64,000 bases of DNA from Theobroma cacao (lineage: Eukaryota; Streptophyta; Magnoliopsida; Malvales; Malvaceae): the NCBI RefSeq assembly GCF_000208745.1, contig NC_030852.1, positions 4,058,210-4,122,209 on the forward strand, given 5' to 3'. The notes beneath the pieces were generated by a model, which ran no database searches, was not told the origin of the DNA, and saw nothing but the letters and a program-made list of their open reading frames with translations. Position numbers and translations under genes: made by a program. Of the stretch, positions 21,056 to 35,134 are shown piece after piece (the first letter of the stretch is position 1; each line of letters opens with the position of its first letter).

Positions 21056-23586
21056 TTAGACTTCATTAGCATCAGTCATTCCTAAATCTCTTATAATTTT
21101 ACAAAAATTGTTCTTCACTCAATGGTTTGGTGAAAATATCAGCCAATCGATGCAAGGTGTTTACAAAGTCTACTTTAATATCTCCCTTAAGCACATGATC
21201 TCTAATGAAATAATATCTTATTTCTATATGCTTTGTTCTAGAATGTTGAACAACATTTTCGGATATATTTATAACACTTATATTATCACAATACATGGGA
21301 ACTTTATAGATAGCCATTCCAAAATCATTTAGTTGCTGCTTAATCCATAGTATTTGTGCACAACAACTCCTTAGTGAAATGTATTAAGCTTTAGCAGTTG
21401 ATAAAGCAACAAAATTTTGTTTCTTACAAGACCAAGACATAAGCATGTTTCCAAGGAATTGATAAGTATTGTTAATGCTTTTCCGATTAGTTTTGCTAAC
21501 CAGCAAAATTAGCATCAAAATAGCCAAAAAGATTAAAAGATGACCCTTTAGTATACCATAGGCCTAAGTTTTGAGTATCCATGAGATATCTAAAAATTAT
21601 TTTAACTATAGTCAACTATGATTCTTTGGGACATGATTGCAATCTTACACATAAGATATCAAGCTTACTTACAGTTAGATAAAGAAATGAGCCAATCATA
21701 CCTCTATAGTGTTTTTAATCCACTTCTTTTCCTTTAACATCTTTGTCAAGCTTTGTGAAAGGGTTCATAGGAGTTCCGATTGATTTCATATTCATCACAT
21801 CAAATTTTTTTAGTATTTCTCAGGTATACTTTTCTTGGTTGATGAATATTCCATCCTCTTGTAGACCAAGGAAAAACTTTAGCTCTCCCATCATGCTCAT
21901 TTCAAATTCTCCCTATATTTTCTTAGGAAATTCTCACACAACCTTTCATTAATAGCACCAAATACTATATCATCAACATAAATTTGAACAACAATCAAAT
22001 CGGTCTCATTTTTCTTAATAAATAATGTATTATCTACAGTTCCCCAAGAATATCCCTTTTCAATTAAAAACTTAGAAAGTCTTTCATGCCAAGTTCTAGG
22101 AGTTTGTTTTAATCCATATAGAGTTTTATGCAATTTATATACATGATCAATTTTATCATACACTTCAAAACCAGTGGGTTGTTCAACATATACCTCTTCT
22201 TGTATAAAGCCGTTAAGAAATGCACTTTCGACATCCATTGAAACAATTTAAAGTTTATAAAGCATGCATAGGCAAGTAAAAGTCTAATAGCTTTTAATCT
22301 AGCTATTAGGGCAAAAGTTTCATCATAATCTATACCTTCTTCTTGATTGTAGCCTTGAGCAACCAACCTTGCCTTATTTCTTACCACATTTCCCAACTCA
22401 TCCATCTTGTTCTTAAATACCTACTTTGCACCAACAATTGGGTGGTTAGTCAACCTTGGAACTAAGGTCCATACCTTGTTCCTTTCAAATTGACCTAACT
22501 CTTCTTCCATAGCTATCATCCAACTTTCTTCCTTTCTAGCTTCCTCAAAGTTCTTAGGTACCACTTGTGATATGAATACAAGATACACACAAGCTTCTCT
22601 CAATCGCCTTCTAGTTTTGACACTTTTCAAGAGATCACCAATGATAAGTTCTTGAGGATGATTCCTTACAAATCTTCAACTTTTAGAAAGATCATTGTGT
22701 TGTTTTTCGACTCTTTGCAGGTCTTCTAACGGTGGTTCATCATCATCTTTCTCTTTCGAGCTTTCTCTATCATTATTTTTGCTATCTAAGCTCATCTTCT
22801 CCATTTTCTTCTAAATGTCATCTACATTATCATAATCAAGCACTACCTTTCTTTGTGTAACATTAGTCTTATCAAAATCAATGTGAATTGACTCTTCTAT
22901 AACTAGAGTTATTTTATTAAACACTATATGCTTTAGAGTTCAATGCATAGCTTAAGAAAATTGCCTTATCACTCTTAGCATTAAACTTTTTCAAGGTGTG
23001 TTTTCCATTATTTAAAATAAAACATTTGTATCCAAAACTCCTTTGGTGAGAAATATTTGATTTTCTTTTATTGTAAAGCTTATAAAGGGGTTTAGAAATA
23101 ATGACTTTAATGAAAACTCTGTTTAAAATGTTGGCTGTAGTATTAACAGCTTCAACCCAAAAATATTTTGGCAAGTTATTTTCACAAAGCATCGTTCTTG
23201 TCATTTCTTTGAAAGTCCTATTCTTTCTTTCAACAACTCCTTTTTGTTGTGAAGTTCTAGGACTAGAAAAATTGTGATCAAAACCATTTTTATTACAAAA
23301 AATTTTAAAATTGTTACATTCAAATTCACCACCATGATCACTTCTAACACTAACAATGATGAGGCCTTTTTTATTTTGAACTCTTTTACAATGTTTAACA
23401 AAAATAGGCAATGCATCATCTTTATGAACAAGAAAATATACCTATATATATCTAAAGTAATCATCTACAATAAAAAAGCCATATGACTTGCCTCTTAAAC
23501 TAGCAATAGTGATTGGTCCAAACAAGTCAACATGAAATAGTTCAAGTGGTCCATAAGTTGATATGACTTTCTTAAATTTAAATGAA
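21056..23586 (-). pseudogene. pol: pol of element C, integrase core to RNase H
   Basis: Order on the minus strand: integrase with a DLFGP trace near 23530, SDHGGEF near 23340 and GVVERKN near 23235; a linker; reverse transcriptase with KARLVAQGYNQEEG, a DVESAFLNG-type block and YVDD at 21969-21980; RNase H remains with CDNISV and KHIEIRYYF near 21180-21300. Pol ends at a TAA at 21056-21058. At least three frames are needed to follow it and many stops are present. The right edge is the insertion point of D; the rest of pol lies at 35135-35719. Confidence 0.85.
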
Positions 23587-23591
23587 CTTCT

Positions 23592-25277
23592 TGCTAGGAT
23601 TTGATCTCATGCTCAAATATGAAAATAATCAATAAATTAAAAAATATAACACAGCAAAATAATAAACTAGCATTTAATTAAAGAAATAGTCAAACCCTAC
23701 AGGATCAATGTTTACATTTTTCATGTAATTTTCTAATTAATTATGAAAATTCATAAATTTAAGATTTACATACCTTGCTCTAGATATCGTAATCAAGAGC
23801 CAATTAAATCAAAATCTTTGTTTATTCACCTTTAGGATTTGTCAAATCTTCAGCCACCCAAGTGTTTGGCCTCTAATAGTAATCCACATAGTGATCAAAT
23901 AAGATCTTCTCAAAGGTAGGATTTTTACTTGTGTTAGCAAGTTTTATTTCTAAAATAAAAAGATAAAAAATTCTTGCTAAATCCAATGTTTATCGGGCAA
24001 AGAAAACTATTTTTTTTTTTTATTTTATGAAATGGTTGAGAAGTGGTCGGAGGCTTAGAGTTTTAGTTTGCTAACATAACATATTTATATAGCTAAATAA
24101 AGTTGTAACCCTAGATACAACAGTTGTATTTTAATTCAATTAAGTCCTTATGACCTTAATTAATTTCTCACTTTATTTTGGTCTACTCTAATTAAGTCCC
24201 ACTTAATTGATTATCCTTATTTAATGTCAATCATGTCACTTAATGTGCGTAACCCATTAGGCTTCTAATATGTTGGCAATATAAATTCTAATCAAATATC
24301 AATTTGATAATTGATTTATGTATATAGATCATGAGCGACATCTAGCAATACATCATAACCACAAAAATGTTAGAGAGTTAATTAAAGAATTTGACAAAGC
24401 CCTTCAGTGATAAGCCTCTTAGTGCAATACGATCCTTTTATCAAATATCCCAGATATTTCATAAAGCATGGCTTAATGTCTACTTATAACATTCCATATT
24501 AGTTCTCATAATTCATGACTAACCTTATGAATTTAGGAAACTAATTTACTCAAACGCATCATGCTTTGGCCAAAGACTTTATACAAGTTAATCAAGAATT
24601 GAGAACAAGTGAAATATATCCCCTCATATCACTTGGGGTGATGAATCCTCTCTTGACCACTCATTCACTTTCGCATGCTTCATGGCAAACCAAAAAACAC
24701 CCTGTTTAGGCATCTAATTGCCTCCAAACCTATAGGGATGAAATTCAAAGTATGTTATTCCCCATACAAGATGACTTGGTGTCTTAAGTCCAAGGACTAG
24801 TTGCAGGACTATCACATGAGAACATATTCCATAAACACTTGAGTGAAATACCAAATGGAGTTCTCATAGCGGGTCATATTCAGTGAACTTGTTCTTTAAC
24901 AAGCACCTACATGTTATCCTTAAGTATCCCATATACTTCAATCTATGAGATCGATTGCTTACTTTCTAAGTAAGGAGGCTTAACATGTACCAATCTTTGA
25001 GCTTTGTCAATACCTTATTTTGACAATACAATGACCAAGAACAATTTTAGGAACATAACTTTAATGCATAGTGATCTCATAATTGTAACAACTTTACAAT
25101 TCTCTTGCAAGGCCTTTATTTTCCATGGGCTTCATCCAATTAGTACTTAATAACTCTTTATTGTTGAGCTAAAATGAAGGAAGTCTTCTATCACATATAG
25201 TTATACGATTAAGTATGTATTAAATGATAATATATATTCCTTGACCAATCCAATTGTTTCGAGGGCATATACTAATA
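23592..25277 (-). repeat. 3' LTR of element D
   Basis: Starts TGCTAGGATTTGATC and ends CATATACTAATA on the plus strand, collinear with 33457-35129. On the minus strand it reads TATTAGTATATGCCC at the start, a decayed TGTTGGTATATGC. Confidence 0.88.
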
Positions 25278-26627
25278 ATCTTACATTTGCACTTGAGTCA
25301 ATTACTAATGTATCCAATATCAAACTCGTCCACTTAGCGATTGTGTCTCTACTAGAACAACCTATATTGTAATATTTGACAATATGTTAATTTATATGTT
25401 TGACAATCTTTATTGTCATATATTGAAATACTAATTTAGATCACAACGAGACCTTGATTCTATTATTATGGCTTTCGTTGTTATTTTAACAACTCAAAAT
25501 CATTTATTGGTTCATTAAACCAATAATCCAAATATCTTTTTTTTTTGTAACCTTAACAAAAGGTTTGTATCTAATTATAAGTGTAATCATGTAGTTATCT
25601 CTTGTCTTGGAACCATTCTAATACAACTGCTCAATCATGACTTTATGTCACTTTTAACATTTAGGATTCTCTTTATGTTAAACTCTTTTAACATGTCATC
25701 TTAAATTCCTTTGTTGAGTCCCCTTTTAGGATCTAACTCTTTAGTCTCATTTTGTTTTTCTTAGACTAGAAAATTATCTTATACACTTTTAATGAGTAAC
25801 TTATCTTACTCCCACTAACCTTATGATGTGCACAAAATATGTTTATCTTACTCAATGTATTCAACTATTTTGAATTTATTACATTGAATAAAGATTATTA
25901 TCCAATCATTCATGTTGGATTATTTAGTAGACTCATCTTATATGAGTAGTGCATCAATATGCATCTTACTAATGGTTTATAATTCATGGATTCATCTCAT
26001 GAATTATGCATCCTTATACATCCTATTAAATCAGTCTTTGTGCATAGATATTATCTATTGGATTTCATAATTTCATGACCTTTGACTTATAAAGTGTCAT
26101 TATCTCCCATTATTTCTATCATGTATAGAAATCTTATCAAGTAAACTTATTGACTTCTTTTTGGGGTGTTATATCCATAACTTTTATGTATAGATGCATA
26201 TTATAAGTTATTCATCATTGGTTATGAGATGAAATCTTATCAAAGGTTAGTTCATGCAATTAACTAGGGTTGAAATGCTTTGTGATTCATCTCTTATGAG
26301 TTCAATATGATAATCAATTGTTAATTAGTTCTAACCAATCTTAATTTAGATATTTTTTCCTCAATAAGAATGCTCCTTAACTAAATGTGTTTATAATCTT
26401 ATTATGAATTCATTGAGTTAGGACTCAATTTTATCTAAGTCAACTTATTAATTTCCTTTTTGATTCATAATCAAAAGAAAAATAATCTCATAATGATCTT
26501 ATCACCATGACTAAGTATTGATTATTGTATATGCAAGGTTATAATTAAGGATAAATAATTTAGAACAATTCCAAAATAAAATGAGATGTAATGTAAATAT
26601 ATAAATATATATAAGCTAAGCATCTCA
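25278..26627 (-). other. Noncoding interior of D
   Basis: Lies where pol would be expected in an autonomous element, but no pol block is visible in any frame. Includes the decayed polypurine tract at the left end. Confidence 0.6.
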
Positions 26628-29600
26628 TGAAATGCCTCATACTTTGAAACAGTGATTAATAAAGTTGATCGGATGCAAATTGAGGTCAATTAAAATGTTT
26701 AAAAGTGATAAAAGATGAAAGGAATAATTTATGATAAAATATTTCGCACGTGAGTAAATAATAATAAAATAATAATATTTTATCGAAGGAGAATTTGAGA
26801 GATAAAAGGGTGATTCAGAGGTCAATTGAGGTAGAATAAGGAACTTTGGCAACCAAGGAGACAAGATAAAATTTTTAGAATAGAATAATATTTTATTAAT
26901 AAAATAATATTAAAATATTAATATTTAGTCGGATGTCGAAATCAGTCATGAAGAAGGATCATATGGTTGATCTAAGTGGGGGAGAAGATGTCAAGCCTAA
27001 CTCTATAAAATACTTGTTATGACATACATGTGGTGGATAGCATGTTTGCATGCTAAGAGAGTCCCGAAAAATCGACAAAAGTTGGTATTGTACCTAGAGG
27101 TACAACAAAGTTGATTTAAGCCTCGAACTAGATCAAATAGAGAATTTAAGATGAAATTAAGAATATTAAAGTCCTAGAATGGTTTAATATGGTGATTTGG
27201 AGTTCGATGATCAATTTGGAGTCAAACCGAAATTTTCACTATCTAGGGGTAAAATGGTCATTTGCCACTTAGAGACAAAATGGGAATTTTTAGAAAATAT
27301 TTTTGGCCCCATTTGACTTATTGGAGTATGATTTGAGTATTGGAGTATGATTTGAGGTTAAGAAGTGAAAAAAAATTGTAATCTTGGTATTTTCGGAGCA
27401 TAGGGGTAAAATGGTAATTTTGTCACATTAGGGGCAAAATTGTAATTTTACGCATCTGAAACTTGTCCAGCACATGAATTTTATCCAATATTATCATGGA
27501 TAATTGAAGGAATTTAAGTGGTGGAGAGAGAAAGCTTAATAGTTAAGAAATTAAAAATGGACCAATGGGATGGTGACATGTGTCAAGTTAATATCCATTT
27601 ATTTTTTTAGCTTTAAAATCAGCAAAAATTAGCTTATTTTCTCTTCATGTGGCCGGCCATAGCAAGAACAAAGAGAGAAAAAGAAAAACAAGAAACCTAG
27701 GTGGGAAAATTAAAGAAAAAGTGCGGGATTTCAAGGAATCAAGCAATCAAAGGTAAAATTTCTTGATTTTGACTTGTGATCTACCTTTCTCATGCTTTTC
27801 TCCTTATTTTTTATGGTTAAATTTCATGTTTTCATGGTGAATTCATGGCTGCCCAAATGGGTATGGAGAGAGAATGAAGTTAGATTGATTTGATTTTAAG
27901 TTATGTTAGTGTTTTTAGTTAGTTTAGCATATTTAGAAACAAAACAATAAGAAAAGAATTCATTTTCCCCCATCACCATTATTGGCCAAATTTTCTAGGG
28001 AGGATATTGTGGCTGAAATTGATGATATTTCATGATATTTGGTGATATTTGATGTTTGGTGAGGCTAGAAATTAAATGAAAAATTTTGGTGTGAAAATTC
28101 GAATTTTTACCTAATGTGTAGACATGTGTGATTATTGACCTGGGACTGATAAATTGAATTTCATTCATAGTCACTGAGGTAATTTAGGTATAATTGGAGT
28201 GTAGAAAGTGAGAAGAATTGATTTGGAGTTAAATTGGAGATTTTAGCCGATTAGGCCGATTATAGTGTGATTTAGGTCGAATATCACATTTAAGTGATTA
28301 ATCAGACATTTTGCATCCCATCGCATTCATTTAGATTTAGAGAGCCTGAAATAGTTTATGATAAATTGACACAATTTATTGAAATTCGTGTCACGTATGA
28401 TGTATAGGTGGTGAGTTCTCTAACAAGGGTAAAGAGATTATGCTCGAAGATCGGGAATAGGAGTATATCGAACTCCTAGTACTGTGAGTAACCTTACCAT
28501 CATTTTAATTATCTAAAGTACGTTTTTAATCGATTTTGATGAAATTTTATGGAAATGAAATTAAATGGTAAATCTTGAGTTTTACAAACAAAATGTGTCT
28601 ACATGAAAAGATTTTATAAATTGTTTTAAAATTGAATGATGATTTTGAAAATAGAGTAATTGGCGACCACTTGTTATAAATTAAATTTATGAATCTAATG
28701 GCTTATGACAGTATTTGCATGAATGGCTGAATTGGTATTGGTGTTGAAATATATGAAATGTGTATTTAGCCTTGAAAGGCTGTGAATTATAATAATTGCC
28801 ATGTCATGCTAGAATGAATTTTATTGATTGGTGGATTATATATTAATTAATCACTGCAGTAAGGGGTTTCTGTGGACCAGCCTTTTAGAGGGGCACGGTA
28901 AACCTCATTATATTCTTACCTCGAACGGAGAGGCACGTAAGGTATCTCCTGGGGTAAAGCTTAAGGTTCACTTCACGCCAAACCATCACGTGAAGGGGAA
29001 CTTAGCCAACGCCAAGGAACGATTGTGTTTTCTTAAACAAAAAATATGTTTTATGTGTATACGAAACTTTTTAACAGCCTTGGCGGGCTCGAGTGTATGC
29101 CTCTGATCAAGGTGTCATCGAGTATATTTGATGGCATGAGCCAAATGTTTATGGAAGTCATAAGCCCGAATGATAAATTAAATGAAATACAACCGTTTGC
29201 ATGGGTTGGGATGAATTTTCAAATTGTGAAATACTTAAAATGATGGGATATTTTAATTGTCTCATTTTACTCGGCTTTAGCTGATTTAAATGGTGTTTGT
29301 TTACTCACTGATATTTTATAATCTCACCACCCTCCTTTTCACCCATTTCAGGATCAGAGTAAGCTGTAGATAACTGGTTCCATCGGGGATTTCCATTGGA
29401 TTGCGTCTTCCAAACTATAGGTTCACAGCTCTTTACTTCTAGTTATTGTGGGCCCACTTGATATTGTAAATTTAATAGTTTATTGTGCTACAGTATGAAT
29501 GAATTTATTTTGTTTTTACGTTACAAAAGTATTTACGCATAACTCTAAAATTTCTGTTTATAAGAGAATAAAATATTTTATTGAATATTTTGTTTTATCT

Positions 29601-29961
29601 TCTTATTATATTCAAATAATTATAATTTCATTTTGAATAAAGGTTTTAGATGCCTAAACTTATTTTTAATTGTAAATTATGCGATTAGTACTTATTTACT
29701 ACATTTTTAACTAGTTTCGAAATTTTCAATGAAAAATGGCCAAAATACCCCTGTGAGACAAAAATTTTTATTTTATCAGTTTTAAGTTGGAAATAGCTCA
29801 AAATCTTTTAGAACATAAACTTTGGCAATGGTTACTCACCAGGGGAAATGAAAAACTGATATTAAGTCTTGCGGGGTTCCGATTGGCATTTCGGGAGATG
29901 AATGTCCATCGGGGCACCGCGGCGGTTGTCACGAGCTCGAGGGGAGTTCCGGGTCGTGACA
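26628..29961. mobile_element. 3.3 kb Gypsy solo LTR inside D
   Basis: 3334 bp, TGAAATGCCTC...GGGTCGTGACA, flanked on both sides by TCTCA (26623-26627 and 29962-29966). No internal domain. Its right end (GAGTTCCGGGTCGTGACA), the G+C-rich patch near 28860-29000 and the large size resemble Tekay/Del-type chromovirus LTRs. The perfect duplication shows insertion as a full element and later LTR-LTR recombination. Short ORFs inside are not genes. Confidence 0.85.
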
Positions 29962-30299
29962 TCTCATGCAAGCAAAATATAAATCTATGTTTCCTAAACA
30001 TAAAATAAAATATTTAGCCATAGGCCCAAAACCAAAGCATCTCCTTTTGGAAATCATGCCATGAAAAAATTCAATTTTCTTAAATTATTTATTATTTCAC
30101 AATCTAATTTAGGTCAACAAGCTTGATCGCCATCAACTAAGGTTGTCACCTTCAAGGTCCTATTCTTCACTGCTCCTTGTCATTAGTTCCTTCAATATGT
30201 CATACATATTAAAACCATCAATAAAGAGTAAGGTATCATATACCAAGTAGTGAAAAATAAATCATCATATGATTCATACTTGATGTGGAAACTTGCTTT

Positions 30300-31118
30300 T
30301 GTTTTTTTCCTTTGATGGATTCAAGATAATCCTTCCAATTGCGCCTTCAATGCCCTAGTTTGCTGCAGAAATGGCATTTGTCATTATCCTTGTCTTTTTT
30401 ACTCCTCTAATAGGCTTCATGTCTTTGAAGTTGATGCCTTTTCATCATCGTCTTTCTTAGAAAATTTTCTTTTCTTATTTTTATTTTTCTTAAAAGAGAC
30501 AAGATGAGCTGAAGGCTTCTCCTTCACAATGGTGTTCTCAGCTTGTGTGAGCATATTCAATAAGCTCGAAAGGGTTACCTCAATCTTTTTCATGTTGAAG
30601 TTCAACAAAAACTATGAATAACTTTCTGGTAGCGAAGAAAGTACAAGGTCTATGCTCAAATCATGATCCATAACCCAACCTAACTACTCAAGTCGAGTGA
30701 TATATTCTATCATCTTAAGCATATGAGGCCTTACTAGGCTTCCCTCGTATGTCTTACATCAAAACAATTCCCTTGAAATGTCGAATCTCTCTATGCGACT
30801 TTCCTTATCGAACATTTCTCTAAGGTTTAAGATAATATCAAGAGCACGCATAGCTTCATGTTGCTTTTGAAGATCTGGAGCCATACTAGCCAACATCACA
30901 CATGTGGCCTAATCGAGATTATCCATATAAACTCTGTAGGCCTCATTTTCCTCATTTATAGCATCATCGCTAGGTTCCTCGAGAACAAGACTATCTAAGA
31001 CATAAGCTTTTTTCTCATGTTTCAAGACAATCTTGATATTGCACAACCAGTCAATGATATTTAGGCTTGTAAATTTTTTTGCATCAAGTATGCTTCTAAG
31101 TGACAAACTATTCGCCAT
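30300..31118 (-). pseudogene. gag: gag of element D
   Basis: Starts at ATG 31118 with MANSLSLRSILDAKK, followed by LNIIDWL.NIKIVLKHEKK and YVLDSLVLEEP, the N-terminal pattern of a common Copia gag group. One frame continues with in-frame stops through LSSLLNMLTQAENTIVKEKPSA (near 30550) to a Lys-rich stretch. A CCHC-like knuckle (C-H-F-C...GH...) lies near 30340-30385, with Trp replaced by a stop. This would be the particle protein. It is unlike the gag of A, C, E and F and so comes from another Copia lineage. Confidence 0.75.
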
Positions 31119-33442
31119 GATAGATTTATATCCTATATAAACCAACATATATGATTATTAGTCATTAACGCAAATTATATAATCATAAAGACAAGGTTTT
31201 CGAATCTTATATGATTATTCTCAATATTTTATCAAACTATAGCCTTCCTCTACTATTTCGAGAAATTTAACCTTTAAATTTCTTATTGAGTAAGGACCCT
31301 TTTCATCCCACCATGACCATGAGTGACTCAAAAAGCCATAATGAAACTAATTAGGTAGGTAACTTAGCTTACCAATTGTATATTATACAACTCCTAGATT
31401 AGTTAGGTGACAACTCATTGTCTAAATGTATCATATACATTTTCTCTAACTGTGCCTCTAATACTATGCGATCATGTGTGACATATCCAAACAATATAAT
31501 ACTAGTTGAGTAAAACCCACCAATAACTCAAATGTATTTGTGTAAAAGTTTGGCCTTGAGTGGCTTAAGAAGCCTTCAATAAAAAGAGTAGCTTGGTTAT
31601 TTTGTTATATGGTGGAGGGTAATTTTTTGATTGAATATATTAATGAGGGATTTTTATTTATTACTTCATTAATTACGATCTCATTGATTTGACGTTGTTG
31701 ACATGTATAACATTTATCGCATTTCACATATATCATATATATATATATATATACATTGAAAAATAAATCTATCTCATGCCAACTACTAAGGTGATTATGG
31801 ACTTTACTAATTCTAATTTCCTCGAGCCATTAAGGAAATTAGTTGGTCAAATTCCGAGGGGATTTACACAAACATCGTCTTCAAGTTTTGCTTGTAATCT
31901 CCTTAAATCTCCGTGGCACCTTTGGATCTCCATCTTCAAGTTACATAAGTTTTTCTATCTAATTCTAGTTTTACACTTTAATGTAACTAATTATATGTTA
32001 TGATCAAGAAACCTTGTGTTCAATTTAAGAGGAGTTAGGTGAGAAAAGAATTTTACAACCTAGAAAAAATAGAGATAAGGAAGGGTGCGGAGACCCTATT
32101 TTAAAATAAATACCATGAGAAATAAATTTAACCTAATCTTCTAAGGTCTAAGTCCATAATCATCTTCATGCTTTATAATCACAATCAAAAGCATAGAAAT
32201 AAATGCAAACTCAATATCACTTGGTGATCTTGTGTGTTAATTGAGAAAGACATCAATTAATTCACTTAAAGTGCTAGACTCAAATTATTTGGTATTTTTT
32301 TATTTCAATTTAATGTTTAAAAAATTCTCATTTTCAAAACACTTAAAGTAAATCTTTTTACTTTTTATTTCTTACTAGAAATTCATTGAAATAAAATTTC
32401 CCTTTTTAAGACTTTCCATTTTAATTCTTTTCATAATTAAAACTCTTTTTAATGTTGGAAACCTCTTTATTTTAGGTAATCTAAGACAACATTTTAATTT
32501 CTGACATTTAGAATATGGAATAGTTTCCTAAATTGTATGTTGTTTAAGTTACCTAAATGGTGACTTAACAAATTTTGGAAACTTCTAACCAAATCAAAAT
32601 TTTAAAGAAAGTTCAATGCTATCACATAACTTTATGAATTTCTTCTAAAGTAGGAAACTATTTCCAATGAATTTCTCAAATTAAAATACTATCCTTAATT
32701 TTAGGAATTTCTTTTAAAATAGGAAACAATTTCCTATTCTTTATAAATCAGCCAAAATTAAAATTCTATCCTTAATTTTAGGAATTACTTTTAAAGCAGA
32801 AAATAATTTCTATTTTTTATGAATCACTCAAAATTAAAATATATGGCATATAAGTACTCTTAAAACTCCATAAATTATGAGTCAAACTCATGAAAAAATT
32901 GCTGAAAATTTTTGGCAAGTGTGTTTAACAATTAAATACAAATTTCATGAAGAATTAAATAACCAAAACTGATCATAGCTACCCAAAATTTTCTGCATTG
33001 AATCTTTGTTGTTTTGGAATTCAAAAACACCATTTTTATGAACTTTTTTCATACTAAATCAAGTTTGGTCAAAACATGCAGTAATTTAATTTGATAAAAC
33101 TAATTTTTTTTTAACAATTAAAAATTGATCATAACACTTATCCAATGTTAGTAAAAAATAAACGGCACTTTGGTCTCCAAAACACTTCAAAACTATTCGA
33201 TCTTAACTTGGCTTTGCAAGCCTTTTAATCCAATTATTAATTCTTCAACTAAACATGATTTTAAACCTTTTAAAACATGTTTTAATGAATTAATCATGTG
33301 CTGTCCAGGTTTGAATTAAAACAGAAAAACAGATTTTAAAGAAAGCCTTCAAAACTTATATATACCAAATCATCACACAAATAAATCCTAATAATTATCA
33401 CCAAGAATCAAGCATGCATATTACATGAAAACATCAAACAAA
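31119..33442 (-). other. Long 5' leader of D
   Basis: About 2.3 kb of AT-rich noncoding sequence between primer site and gag ATG. A second primer-like string (TAGTATTAGAGGC on the minus strand, 31454-31466) lies inside, and a (TA)n tract at 31735-31754. It could contain a further unrecognised insertion. Confidence 0.45.
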
Positions 33443-33455
33443 GGCTTTTATACCA
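33443..33455 (-). other. Primer-binding site of D
   Basis: TGGTATAAAAGCC on the minus strand, one base inside the right LTR, a decayed TGGTATCAGAGCC site. Confidence 0.75.
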
Positions 33456-33456
33456 C

Positions 33457-35129
33457 TACTGGGATTCGACCTCATACTCAAATATGAAAATACTAAATAA
33501 ATTAAAAAATATAACACATCAGAATAATAAACTAACATTTAATCAGAGAAACAGCTTAATCCTACAAGATCAATGTTTGTGTTTTTCATGTAATTTTCTA
33601 ATTAATTATGAAAATTTATAAGTTTAAGAGTTACATACCTTGCTCTAGATATCGTAATCAAGAGGCAATTAAATCAAAATCTTTACTTCTTCACCTTTAG
33701 GATTTGTTAAATCTTCAGCCACCCAAGTGTTTGACCTCTAATAGTAATCCACACAGTGACCAAACAAGACCTTTTCAAAGGTAGGATGTTTACTTGCTCT
33801 AGTAAGTTTTGTTTCTAAAAAGCCCAAAATTCTTACCGAATTTAATTTTTTTCAGACAAAGCAAGCAATTTTTCTTTTCTTACTTTATGAAACAGCTGAG
33901 AAGTGGTTGGAGGCTTAGAGTTTTAGTTTGCTAACATAACATATTTATATCACTAAACAAAGTTGTAACCCTAGATACAACAGTTGTATTTTAATTCAAT
34001 TAAGTCATTCTGAACTTAATTAATTTCTCACTTTATTTTGGTCTATTCTATTTAAGTCCAACTTAATTGATTATCCGTATTTAATCTCAATTATGTCACT
34101 TAATGTGTGTGACCCATTAAGCTTCTAACATGTTGGCAATAAAAATAAATTTTAATCAAATATCAATTTAATAGTTGATTTATATTTATAGATCATAAGC
34201 GGCATCTAACAATATATGATGACCACCCAAATGTTAGAGAGTCAATTAAAAAATTTGACAAAGCCCTTCAGTGATAAGCCTTTCAATACAATACGGTCTT
34301 TTCATCAAATATCCCAAATATGTCATAAAGCATGGCTCAGTGTCTACTTATAACATTCCATATTAGTTCTCATAATTCATGACTAAACTTATGAATTTAG
34401 GAAACTAACTTTCCTCAAATTCATCATGTTTTGGCCAAAGATTTGATACAAGTTAATCAAGAATTGAGAACAAGTGAGAGACATCCCTTCATATCACTTG
34501 GGATGATGAATCCTTTCTTGACCACTCATTCATCTATGCATGCTTCATGGTATACCCAAAAACACCCTGTTTAGGCATTTGGTCTCCTCTAGACCCGTAG
34601 GGATAAAATCAAAGTATGTCATTCCCCACACAAGATGACTTGGTGTCTCAAGTCCAAGGACTAGTTGCACAACTATCACATGAGAACATATTCCATAGAC
34701 ATTCGAGTGAAATACCAAATGGAGTTCTCATAACGGGTCATGTTCAGTGAACTTATTCTTGAATAAGCACCTATATGATATCCTCTAGTATCCCATATTC
34801 TTTAATCTATAAGATTGATTGCTTACTTTCCAAGTAAGGAGGCTTAATATGTACCAATCTATGTGCATTGTTAATGCTCTGTCTTGACAATACAATGACC
34901 ACGAACATGGCTTTAATGCATAGTGCTCTCATAATTGTAACAACTTTACAATTCTCTTGCAAGGCCTTTATGTTCCATGAGCTTCATCCAATTAGTACTT
35001 AATAACTTCTTATTATTGCACTAACATGAAGGAAAACCTCTATCACATATAGTTATGAGACTAAGTATGCATTAAATAACAATATATATTCCTTGACCAA
35101 TCTAATTGGCTCAACAGCATATACCAACA
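33457..35129 (-). repeat. 5' LTR of element D
   Basis: 1673 bp, plus-strand ends TACTGGGATTCGACC and CATATACCAACA. On the minus strand it starts TGTTGGTATATGC. Partner of 23592-25277. Confidence 0.88.
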
Positions 35130-35134
35130 CTTTT

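Larger units (their letters stand above)
23592..35129 (-). mobile_element. Element D: gag-only Copia-type LTR element inserted in C pol
   Basis: LTRs of 1686 bp (left, 3') and 1673 bp (right, 5') flank an interior of about 4.8 kb once the solo LTR is removed. The target duplication is CTTCT (23587-23591) and CTTTT (35130-35134), inside the integrase of C. A primer site lies next to the right LTR, and a degraded AAGTGCAAATGTAAGAT tract precedes the left LTR on the minus strand. The only coding trace is a Copia gag at about 30300-31118. No protease, integrase, RT or RNase H was seen, so it must have depended on other elements. This fits the TR-GAG class of gag-bearing non-autonomous elements. 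Confidence 0.8.

Noticed and set aside
28828..29243. Two ORFs of 65-92 codons in the solo LTR
   Set aside because: Inside the noncoding LTR, no known domain, and repeated stops in neighbouring frames.
29787..30008. Overlapping ORFs on both strands near 29800-30000
   Set aside because: They lie across the right end of the Gypsy solo LTR, whose G+C-rich end keeps frames open by chance.
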